In this document: positions 32,968-40,295 of the stretch, piece after piece
Position numbering within the stretch: position 1 is the first letter of the stretch
Layout: every line of letters starts with the position of its first letter
Assembly (NCBI RefSeq): GCF_016785085.1
Contig: NZ_JAENHO010000018.1
Location: 1 to 64,000 of the forward strand
Direction of reading: 5' to 3'
Source: Paractinoplanes lichenicola
GTDB lineage: Bacteria; Actinomycetota; Actinomycetes; Mycobacteriales; Micromonosporaceae
DNA length: 64,000 bases
The notes under the pieces: model-generated
Seen by the model: the letters and a program-made list of their open reading frames with translations, nothing else
Told to the model about the DNA's origin: nothing
Database searches by the model: none
Position numbers and translations under genes: made by a program

Positions 32968-33348
32968 TCAGGCCCCCGTGTAGAGGACCGCGTCGATCTC
33001 GATGTCGAAGCCGACCAGCGGCACCGGCAGCGTCGTGCGTACGGGCAGGGCGGAGCCCTTGATGTACTGCGGGTAGATCTCGTTCATCTCGGCGAAGTCG
33101 CCGAAGTCGCGCAGGTAGACGCCGACCCGCACGGCCTGGTCGAGGCTGGACCCGGCGGCCTCGGCCACGGCGGCCAGGTTGCGGAACGCGGCGTGCGCCT
33201 GCTCGGCGAAGCTGCCGGTCACCCGGGTGCCGTCGGGCAGCGCGGGCACCGAGCCGGCCAGGTAGATGAAGTCGCCGGCCACGACGGCGTGCGAATACGG
33301 GCCGCCGGCCGGGGCCGCCTGCTCGGCCTTGATGGCGCGCTTGGGCAT
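32968..33348 (-). CDS. RidA-family (YjgF/YER057c/UK114) deaminase
   Basis: A 126-residue trimeric enzyme that hydrolyses reactive enamine/imine intermediates or related compounds, releasing ammonia. Family segments are AGGPYSHAVVAGDFIYLAGS, RVGVYLRDFGDFAEMNEIY and SALPVRTTLPV with the key Arg. It lies between an amidohydrolase (10 bp upstream) and the urease genes on the same strand, consistent with a nitrogen-salvage unit. Some RidA relatives act on one pathway metabolite, so the substrate is not certain. Confidence 0.9.
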   Translation of the reverse strand: MPKRAIKAEQAAPAGGPYSHAVVAGDFIYLAGSVPALPDGTRVTGSFAEQAHAAFRNLAAVAEAAGSSLDQAVRVGVYLRDFGDFAEMNEIYPQYIKGSALPVRTTLPVPLVGFDIEIDAVLYTGA

Positions 33349-33358
33349 CTCTGGTCTC

Positions 33359-34561
33359 CTAGGAGTCGCGTGGGAACTGTTCTTCGAGGGCTTCGGCGCC
33401 GACGAGCGGGGTGTTGAGCAGGTCGCGCAGCGCTGATTCGCGGGCGGCGAGCGCCTCCTGCTGGGCCGGGGTCAGCGGCGACCACGGCGGGGGAGCGGCG
33501 GGCCAGGCCGGGGGCAGGCGGCGGCCGCCGACGTACGTGGCCACATTCACCAGCCGTACGGGGGAAGTGCGGGTCTGGCGGTGGGAATCGACGAGCTCGT
33601 GCCGCTCGGCGCGCACCTCGAACACCGCCAGGTCGGCCGGGGCCCCCACCTCGAGGGTGCCGCCGGGCAGGCCCAGGGCGGCCGCCGGACGCGTGGTGAC
33701 CATGGCGAGCACGTCGGCCAGCGGGACGCCGGCCGCGAGCACCTTGGCCATCGTCGTCGGCAGGTCGAAGACCGGGCCGTAGAGCGAGCGGCAGTGCAGG
33801 TCGGTCGAGATCGTGTGCGGGCCGAGGCCGAGGTCGAGCTGGCGTTCGAGCACGTCGAAGGCGAACCCGCCGGAACCGTGGCCGAGGTCGAGCAGCACGC
33901 CCCGGTCGACGGCCGCGCGCACGGACGGCCCGAGCGGCGACGCGATGCCGCTGGCGCTGTGGGTGACGATGTCGCCCGGACGCAGCAGCTCGAGCACCTC
34001 GTCGAGCGGGGGCGGGGTGGTGCCGATGTGGACCATGACGGGCACGCCGCAGGCCGTCCCGACGGCGAGACCGCGGCGCAGCGGCTCGACGCCGTGGTCG
34101 CCGACCGTGTCGCGATCGATGCGCACCTTGAGGCCGCGGACCAGATCACGGTTGGCCTGCACGGTGTCGATGGCCAGCGGGACGTCGCAGTTGGCCAGGT
34201 CGCGGCTCTCGCCTGTGCGGCCGGCCAGCCCGAGGGCGGCGATGTTGAGCAGGGCGGGGACCCGGACCGCGGCCCGGGCGGCGACGCGGCGCAGGCCGTC
34301 GAGCGTGTAAGCCCCGGCGGAGCCGGCGTCGACCCAGGTGGTGACGCCGGTGTGCCAAGCGATCGGGTCGGGGGCGATGCCCCAATAGCCGGGGCCGACG
34401 TGGGTGTGCAGGTCGATCAGGCCAGGGGTGACCAGGTGGCCGGAGACGTCGACGACCGTGTGGGCGTCTCGGGGCAGGGAAAGGCCGGTCTCGGCGATCA
34501 CGCCGGCGGTGACGGCCACGTCGAACGGGTCGCCGCCGGCGAGCAGCAAGTCGTGCGTCAA
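33359..34561 (-). CDS. amidohydrolase-superfamily metal hydrolase
   Basis: About 400 residues, with the metal site GLIDLHTHVGPGY (HxH), a Lys in VRGLKVRIDRD, His in VPVMVHIGTTPPPL, His in DIVTHSASGI and Asp in TISTDLHCRSLYGP. It is closest in appearance to the amidohydrolase/EF_0837-type deacetylase or dihydroorotase-like group; the substrate is unknown. I chose TTG 34561 because GGGAGG stands five bases before it and the protein then starts THDLLLAGG. ATG 34594 is an alternative. It leads the RidA-urease cluster, so a ureide or acylated amine is a reasonable guess. Confidence 0.85.
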   Translation of the reverse strand: MTHDLLLAGGDPFDVAVTAGVIAETGLSLPRDAHTVVDVSGHLVTPGLIDLHTHVGPGYWGIAPDPIAWHTGVTTWVDAGSAGAYTLDGLRRVAARAAVRVPALLNIAALGLAGRTGESRDLANCDVPLAIDTVQANRDLVRGLKVRIDRDTVGDHGVEPLRRGLAVGTACGVPVMVHIGTTPPPLDEVLELLRPGDIVTHSASGIASPLGPSVRAAVDRGVLLDLGHGSGGFAFDVLERQLDLGLGPHTISTDLHCRSLYGPVFDLPTTMAKVLAAGVPLADVLAMVTTRPAAALGLPGGTLEVGAPADLAVFEVRAERHELVDSHRQTRTSPVRLVNVATYVGGRRLPPAWPAAPPPWSPLTPAQQEALAARESALRDLLNTPLVGAEALEEQFPRDS

Positions 34562-34612
34562 GGCCACCTCCCGGGCCGACCCTATCCGAATCATGGCGGG
34601 GCGGTGCGGGCC

Positions 34613-34643
34613 TGTGGACAACGCGCGGCGGGCCTGTGGACAA
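34613..34643. promoter_or_regulatory. second pair of DnaA boxes
   Basis: TGTGGACAA occurs at 34613-34621 and 34635-34643 (TTGTCCACA on the minus strand, the form preferred by actinobacterial DnaA). Both sit inside a directly repeated 17-bp segment (34606-34622, 34628-34644). They lie in the divergent promoter region between the amidohydrolase and hexosaminidase genes. Confidence 0.55.
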
Positions 34644-34746
34644 CGGCGGTTCGGCCTTTTCGCGGGGGTAGGGTCGGCCCACCCTTGATGGGCGGGGGAG
34701 GGGGCGGCAGGTTGGCAAACAGCAAAACGATCTTGGTGAGGTGATC

Positions 34747-36288
34747 ATGCGGGGGTTGGTGCCGGAGCCGGGGTCGGTGCGGGCGCGGGAGGGCGAGTTC
34801 CGGTTGTGGGCGAGCACGCCGCTGGACTGCCCGCCCGAGCTGGCCGGGGTGGCCCAGTGGCTGCGGGGTGCGCTGCGCCTGCCGTTGCCGGTCGGCGAGG
34901 GGCCGGGCGGCGAGGGCGGCGTCGAGCTGCGCCTCGATCCGGGGCTGGGTGCCGAGGCGTACGTGCTGGACGGGCTGACGATCACGGGCGGGTCGGCGGC
35001 CGGGGTGTTCTACGGGTGTCAGACGTTGCGCCAGCTGTTGCCGCCAGAGGCGTTGCGCCGGGCCGGGCCCACCGACTGGCTCGTGCCCGCCGTGACCGTG
35101 GAGGACCGGCCCGCGTACGGGTGGCGGGGTGTGATGCTCGACGTGGCGCGTCACTTCATGCCGGTCGCCGACGTGCTGCGCTTCGTCGACCTGGCCGCCT
35201 TTCACAAGCTCAACGTGCTGCACCTGCACCTCACCGACGACCAGGGCTGGCGGCTCGAGGTGCCGGGGTGGCCGCGGCTGACCGAGGTCGGGGCTTGGCG
35301 GTCCGAGTCGATGCTGGGCGCGCGGCAGCACGGGAAGTTCGACGGCCGGCCGCACGGCGGGTTCTATACGACCGACGACCTGCGCGAGATCGTGGCGTAC
35401 GCGGAGGAGCGGCACGTCCGGGTCGTGCCCGAGGTGGACATGCCGGGGCACATGCAGGCGGCCGTGGCGGCGTATCCGAGCCTCGGCGCAACCAAGGTGA
35501 CGACCAGAACGAGCTGGGGCATCTCGACACACGTGCTCAACCTGAAGGAGGAGTCGCTCGACTTCTGCCGGGACGTGCTCGACCACCTCTGCGAGATCTT
35601 CCCGAGCGAGCTGATCGGGATCGGCGGCGACGAGTGCCCGACCGACGAGTGGGCCGATAAGGATCTGCAGCCGTGGTTCACCGCGCGGATGGCCGAGCAT
35701 CTGGCGTCGCGCGGCCGGCGCGTCTTCGGCTGGGACGAGATCCTCGAGGGCGGCGCCCCGGCCGGTGCGGTGATCGCCGCGTGGCGCGGGCCCGAGCCGA
35801 CGACCGTCGCCGCCCGGCTCGGGCATCCGGTGGTGGCGTGCCCCGACATCGAGGCCTACCTCGACTACCGCCAGTCCGACGACCCGGGCGAGCCGACCCC
35901 GGTGGGCACCCGGCTCACCCTGGCCGACGTGTACGCGTTCCACCCCGTACCGGAAGGCCTGTCGCCGCAGGAACGGGAGCTGGTGCTCGGCGGGCAGGTG
36001 AACGTCTGGACCGAGCACATGGACTCGGCCCGGGCCGTCGACTACATGACGTACCCGCGGATCAGCGCGTTCGCCGAGGCCGTGTGGGGGCCCCGCACGT
36101 ACGGGGAGTTCGAGGCGCGCCTGCCCGATCACCTGGCCCGGCTGGACGCGCTCGGGGTCAACTATCGGCCGCCGGCCGGGCCCCGCCCGTGGGACGCCCG
36201 GCCCGACGCGCCAGGCAACCCCCGCTCGTTGCCCGACCGGCTCGCCGAGCTGCGCGAGATGACCAAGCGCTTGCCATCCGGCGGGTGA
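34747..36288 (+). CDS. beta-N-acetylhexosaminidase, glycoside hydrolase family 20
   Basis: A 513-residue enzyme removing terminal N-acetylglucosamine or N-acetylgalactosamine, from chitin fragments or peptidoglycan-derived sugars. Domain order: GH20b-like N-terminal domain (about 1-125), then a TIM barrel opening YGWRGVMLDVARHFMPVADV. The catalytic pair is in IGIGGDECPTDEW (Asp295-Glu296). Other conserved parts are NVLHLHLTDDQGWRLE and VVPEVDMPGHMQA. No signal peptide is visible, so it probably acts in the cytoplasm on imported oligosaccharides. ATG 34747 follows GAGGTG. Confidence 0.93.
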   Translation: MRGLVPEPGSVRAREGEFRLWASTPLDCPPELAGVAQWLRGALRLPLPVGEGPGGEGGVELRLDPGLGAEAYVLDGLTITGGSAAGVFYGCQTLRQLLPPEALRRAGPTDWLVPAVTVEDRPAYGWRGVMLDVARHFMPVADVLRFVDLAAFHKLNVLHLHLTDDQGWRLEVPGWPRLTEVGAWRSESMLGARQHGKFDGRPHGGFYTTDDLREIVAYAEERHVRVVPEVDMPGHMQAAVAAYPSLGATKVTTRTSWGISTHVLNLKEESLDFCRDVLDHLCEIFPSELIGIGGDECPTDEWADKDLQPWFTARMAEHLASRGRRVFGWDEILEGGAPAGAVIAAWRGPEPTTVAARLGHPVVACPDIEAYLDYRQSDDPGEPTPVGTRLTLADVYAFHPVPEGLSPQERELVLGGQVNVWTEHMDSARAVDYMTYPRISAFAEAVWGPRTYGEFEARLPDHLARLDALGVNYRPPAGPRPWDARPDAPGNPRSLPDRLAELREMTKRLPSGG

Positions 36289-36370
36289 GTCTGATGAGCT
36301 GCGGGAAGCGTCGCGTGTACCCGGCAAAGAGACCGCCGCGGGCATGGAGGCGTGGAACCATGGGACATCC

Positions 36371-36808
36371 GTGGACAGTTACGACAACGAACGGGCGCGG
36401 TTCCGTGCCTACGGCGATCAATTGATCAGCGCGCACCTGCGGCTGCGGGAGATGGTCGAGGACCTCTACGTGGCGCTGGACGAGGGCCGCGACCTGCATG
36501 TCTATTGCATGACCCTGTGCGGGGCGGTCACCAAGCACCACAAAGCCGAGGACGCCAACGTGTTTCCTCTGCTGGCCGCGCGCCATCCCGAGCTCGAGGC
36601 GTTCCTGCGTGGGCTCAGGAGCGACCACAACATGCTGGCGCACATGCTGGGGCGGCTCGAGCGGTCCACCACGTACGAGGAACTGGACGCGGTCAGCGCC
36701 GTGCTGGAGACGCACTTCATCGGCGAGGAGAAGCGGCTCGTCTCGGTGCTCAACGCGTTGGAGCCGATGGGTGATCTCGGGATCGGAGTGACCGATGGAC
36801 GTGCCTGA
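36371..36808 (+). CDS. hemerythrin HHE-domain protein
   Basis: About 145 residues in a four-helix bundle with the metal-ligand pattern: SAHLRLREMVEDLY, VTKHHKAEDANVFPLL, RSDHNMLAHMLGRLER and LETHFIGEEKRLVS. Such proteins bind a diiron centre and oxygen or NO. I chose GTG 36371, which gives the usual VDSYDNERARF start; ATG 36344 is in frame but lacks a ribosome site. It overlaps the next gene by 14 bp and is probably co-translated with it. Confidence 0.85.
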   Translation: MDSYDNERARFRAYGDQLISAHLRLREMVEDLYVALDEGRDLHVYCMTLCGAVTKHHKAEDANVFPLLAARHPELEAFLRGLRSDHNMLAHMLGRLERSTTYEELDAVSAVLETHFIGEEKRLVSVLNALEPMGDLGIGVTDGRA

Positions 36809-37973
36809 AGTAACCGTCGACTGGCGCAGCAAGGGTTTCTGGTTGCCCGAGGGGAAGCTCGACCTGCCGGCCGGCCTCTTCGGCGGGCAGTTCACCTGGC
36901 CCCTGCTGGTGCTGCGGCGCGAGGCGGCCGAGGCCAACATCGCGACGATGGCCGCCTACTGCCGGCGCCACGGCTGGGAGTTCAGCCCGCACGCCAAGAC
37001 GACCATGGCCCCGGGGCTGCTCGCGTCGCAGCTGGCGGCCGGGGCCTGGGGCCTGACCGTGGCCACGGCCAACCAGGCGCTCGTGCTGCGCCGGCTGGGC
37101 GTGCCGCGGGTGCTGATCGCCAACCAGGTGCTCGACCCGACCACGCTGCGGTGGCTGGCCCAGGAGACCGCGGCCGGGTGGGAGGTCTTCTTCCAGGTCG
37201 ACTCGGTGGCGGGGGCGAGGGCCGCGGCCGCGGCGGGCCGGTTGCGGGTTCTCGTCGAATTGGGGCACGAGCACGGTCGTACGGGGATCCGGTCGCTCGA
37301 CGCCCTGGAGGAGGTGGCCCGAGTCGTCGCCGACGCGCCCGGCCTCGAGCTCGCGGGCCTCACCGCGTACGAGGGGCAGTTGCAGGCTCAGCGCGAGGTG
37401 GACGACTTTCTCGACCAGGTGGTGGCCGGTTTTCGCCGCCTCGAGAACGCGGGTCTGCTGCCGGAACGACCGATGCTGTCGGCCGGCGGCAGCGCGTGGT
37501 TCGACCGCGTCGTCGAGCGGGTCAAACCCGTGGACGCCACGCTCGTGCTGCGCAGCGGCGCCTCGGTGACCCACGACGACGGCTTCTATCGCGAGCGCAC
37601 GCCGTTCCTGCGCGTGCCGCAGGAGGGTCCGCTGGCCGCCGCGCTCGACATCTGGGCCCAGGTGATCTCGGCCCCCGAGCCGGGCCTGGCCCTGGCCGGC
37701 ATGGGCAAGCGGGACGCGCCGTTCGACGAGGGGCTGCCGGTGCCGATGGAGATCCGCCGGGCCGACGGCACGTACGCGGCCACCACCGGCATCGAGGTGA
37801 CCAAGCTCAACGACCACCACACCTATCTGTCCACCGGGGAGTTCACGCTGGAGCCGGGCGACCTCGTCCGGTTCGGGATCTCCCATCCGTGCACGGCTTT
37901 CGACAAATGGCGGCACATTCCGGTGGTTGACGACGACCGGCGCGTGGTCGACGTGCTCGCCACGTACTTCTGA
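36795..37973 (+). CDS. D-threonine aldolase/D-serine dehydratase-like PLP enzyme
   Basis: A 392-residue fold-type III PLP enzyme. The N-terminal alanine-racemase-like barrel holds the cofactor lysine in FSPHAKTTMAP. The C-terminal beta domain has the zinc site HPCTAFDKWRHIPVVDDD (His-x-Cys), characteristic of eukaryotic-type D-serine dehydratase and D-threonine aldolase. It probably acts on a D- or beta-hydroxy amino acid; the exact substrate is not readable. It overlaps the hemerythrin gene by 14 bp, and comB follows after 27 bp. Confidence 0.88.
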   Translation: MDVPEVTVDWRSKGFWLPEGKLDLPAGLFGGQFTWPLLVLRREAAEANIATMAAYCRRHGWEFSPHAKTTMAPGLLASQLAAGAWGLTVATANQALVLRRLGVPRVLIANQVLDPTTLRWLAQETAAGWEVFFQVDSVAGARAAAAAGRLRVLVELGHEHGRTGIRSLDALEEVARVVADAPGLELAGLTAYEGQLQAQREVDDFLDQVVAGFRRLENAGLLPERPMLSAGGSAWFDRVVERVKPVDATLVLRSGASVTHDDGFYRERTPFLRVPQEGPLAAALDIWAQVISAPEPGLALAGMGKRDAPFDEGLPVPMEIRRADGTYAATTGIEVTKLNDHHTYLSTGEFTLEPGDLVRFGISHPCTAFDKWRHIPVVDDDRRVVDVLATYF

Positions 37974-38000
37974 CCAGGCCGCGGCTGGCAGACTGCGAAC

Positions 38001-38756
38001 ATGTCTCGGGTTCGATTCGACTGGGGTCCGCTGGGCGCCGACGCGGTGGCCCCCGGCGCGGCCTTCGTGGCGGTGGTCGACGTGCTGTCGTTCACGACCA
38101 CGCTGACCGTCGCCGTCGAGCAGGGCATCAGCGTCCTGCCGTACAGGTGGCGCGACGACTCGGCGGCGGCCGTGGCCCACCGGCACGGGGCGATGCTCGC
38201 GGTGCTGCGCTCGCAGGCCGGGCCGGGGCAGGTCACGCTGTCGCCGGAGAGCATCCTGCGGACGGATCTGGAGGCGGCGAAGATCGACCGGCTCGTGCTG
38301 CCGTCGCCCAACGGGTCGGCGATCTCGGTGCGGCTCGCCGACGCCGGCTGCACGGTGGTCGGCGTCTGCCTGCGCAACGCCGCGGCCGCCGCGGCCTGGG
38401 TGTGGGAGCGGGCCGGGGACAAGCCGGTGGCCGTGGTGGCGGCCGGGGAGCGGTGGCCGGACGGGTCGCTGCGCCCGGCGGTCGAGGATCTGTGGGGCGC
38501 GGGCGCCTTCCTGGCCCGGCTGGCCGACCTCGACGGGACCGACGGGTTCTCGCCCGAGGCGCTGACCGCCCTGGCGGCGTACCGGGGGGTGGCCGGGCGG
38601 ATCGAGACGGAGCTGCCCGAGTCGGCCAGCGGCCTGGAGCTGCGGGCCAACGGGTTCGCCGGGGACGTCACGGTGGCCGGGGACGTGGGGGCCAGCCCGG
38701 TCGTGCCGGTATTGCGCGACGGATGGTTCGTGCCTGGCGGAACCCACCCGTTCTGA
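38001..38756 (+). CDS. comB: 2-phosphosulfolactate phosphatase family (ComB)
   Basis: A 251-residue protein of the ComB family, Mg2+-dependent phosphatases first described in coenzyme M synthesis, with VDVLSFTTTLTVAVEQG, VLPSPNGSAISVRLAD and ELRANGFAGDVTVAGDVG. No other coenzyme M genes are present, so in this bacterium the substrate is likely different. CAGACT ends 6 bases before ATG 38001, a possible -10 of a leaderless transcript; otherwise it could be co-transcribed with the upstream PLP enzyme. Confidence 0.88.
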   Translation: MSRVRFDWGPLGADAVAPGAAFVAVVDVLSFTTTLTVAVEQGISVLPYRWRDDSAAAVAHRHGAMLAVLRSQAGPGQVTLSPESILRTDLEAAKIDRLVLPSPNGSAISVRLADAGCTVVGVCLRNAAAAAAWVWERAGDKPVAVVAAGERWPDGSLRPAVEDLWGAGAFLARLADLDGTDGFSPEALTALAAYRGVAGRIETELPESASGLELRANGFAGDVTVAGDVGASPVVPVLRDGWFVPGGTHPF

Positions 38757-38832
38757 CTGCCACGGTGGAGGTTATGGCGTTTTTCGGTCGGCTGGCTGCG
38801 AGTTTTCGAGGTCGGGGCCCGATCGTTGAGCC

Positions 38833-40284
38833 GTGTTCAACTCCATGCGTAAGTGGTGGCCGCTCGTAACGGTCTGCCTCGGCACTTTCATGCTGCTCGT
38901 CGACGTGACCATCGTGAACGTGGCCCTGCCCCGGATGGCCGGCGACCTGTACGCCTCGTTCGACTCGCTGCAGTGGGTTGTGGACGGCTACGCGCTGTCG
39001 CTCGGCGTGCTGCTGCTCGGCGCCGGCTCGCTGGCCGACCGGATCGGGCACCGGCGCCTGTACGCGGCCGGGCTCGTCGTCTTCGCGCTGAGCTCGCTGG
39101 CCTGCGGGCTGGCGAGCGACGACACCCTGCTGATCGCCGCCCGGGTGGTGCAGGGCATCGGCGGGGCGGCCCTCTTCACGACCACGTTCGCGCTGCTCAA
39201 CTCCTCCTACCAGGGCCGCTCGCGCGGGGTGGCGTACGGGATCTGGGGTGGGGTCTCGGGCGCCGCGGCCGCGATCGGGCCCGTGCTCGGCGGCGTGCTC
39301 ACCGACGCCCTCAGCTGGCGCTGGATCTTCCTGGTCAACCTGCCCATCAGCGTGGCTGCCCTTGTGCTCACGCTGACTGTTCTCCGGCCGTCTCCCGTCT
39401 TCCGCGGCGGCCGGTTCGACATCGCCGGCTTCCTGACCTTCACCGTCGCCGCCACGGCCCTGACGCTCGCGGTGATCAGATCAATTCCTTCCCTGTACGT
39501 CGTCAGCGCCGTCGCCCTGGCCCTGTTCGTGCTGATCGAACGCCGCTCGCCGGCCCCGATGATCGACCTCGCGCTGCTGCGCAACCGCACCTTCACCGGG
39601 GTGCTGATCGCGGCGTTGCTGGTCAACTTCGCGGCCTTTGCGATGCTCACCTACACGTCGATCTGGTTGCAGTCGCTGCTCGGATTGACCCCGCTGCAGG
39701 CCGGCCTGACCGCGCTGCCGATGGGCGTGCTCTCACTGATCGTCTCGGGGGTGGCCGGCGCCCGCCTGCACGGCCGCTCACCCCGAGTGCTGATCGGCGT
39801 GGGCATGCTGCTGATCTTTGCGGGCGGCCTGCTTGCGGTCTGGCTGGTCGGCCCGTCATCAAGCTGGCCCGCGCTGCTGCCCGGGTTCGCGATCATCGGC
39901 CTCGGCGTGGGGCTGGTCATGCCCAACCTGGCCGAGTCGGCGATGGCAGCCGTGCCGGCAGATCGGGGTGGCATGGCCGCGGGGACGCTTAACACCGCAC
40001 GGCAGTTGGGCTTCGCCATCGGGGTCGCCGTGGTGGGGTCGGCGTTCGCCTCGCGCGCCACGTCGTTCCTGTCCTCGGCGGGCGTCCGCGACTCCTCCGA
40101 CGTGGCCCACGGGCTGGCCTCGGGCCAGGTGTTCGGCTCCATCCCCGAGCCGCTGCTCCGCGGAGCCGCCGCGACCGGCCTCGACGTCGGCTTCGCCGTG
40201 GCCGCCGGTGTGGCCCTGCTCGCCGCCCTGGCCGTGTTCCTGTTGGTCAGGCCCGCGCCTAAGCCCGAAGCTGTGTTGGTCTGA
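38833..40284 (+). CDS. DHA2-family (EmrB/QacA) drug efflux transporter
   Basis: A 483-residue proton-coupled efflux permease with about 14 membrane helices. Helix 1 carries LVDVTIVNVALPRMA (motif D1), and the loop 2-3 motif A is GSLADRIGHRRLY. Motif C-like glycine-rich stretches include VSGAAAAIGPVLGGVL. Start GTG 38833 or ATG 38845; neither has a clear ribosome site. The stop is only 11 bp from the converging CHAT-gene stop. No TetR or MarR regulator is adjacent. Confidence 0.9.
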   Translation: MFNSMRKWWPLVTVCLGTFMLLVDVTIVNVALPRMAGDLYASFDSLQWVVDGYALSLGVLLLGAGSLADRIGHRRLYAAGLVVFALSSLACGLASDDTLLIAARVVQGIGGAALFTTTFALLNSSYQGRSRGVAYGIWGGVSGAAAAIGPVLGGVLTDALSWRWIFLVNLPISVAALVLTLTVLRPSPVFRGGRFDIAGFLTFTVAATALTLAVIRSIPSLYVVSAVALALFVLIERRSPAPMIDLALLRNRTFTGVLIAALLVNFAAFAMLTYTSIWLQSLLGLTPLQAGLTALPMGVLSLIVSGVAGARLHGRSPRVLIGVGMLLIFAGGLLAVWLVGPSSSWPALLPGFAIIGLGVGLVMPNLAESAMAAVPADRGGMAAGTLNTARQLGFAIGVAVVGSAFASRATSFLSSAGVRDSSDVAHGLASGQVFGSIPEPLLRGAAATGLDVGFAVAAGVALLAALAVFLLVRPAPKPEAVLV

Positions 40285-40295
40285 TGGGTCGGCTC

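Noticed and set aside
38007..38030. tRNA T-loop-like GGTTCGATTCG
   Set aside because: It lies in the comB coding start and no acceptor or anticodon stem can be folded around it. No tRNA gene was seen in the window.
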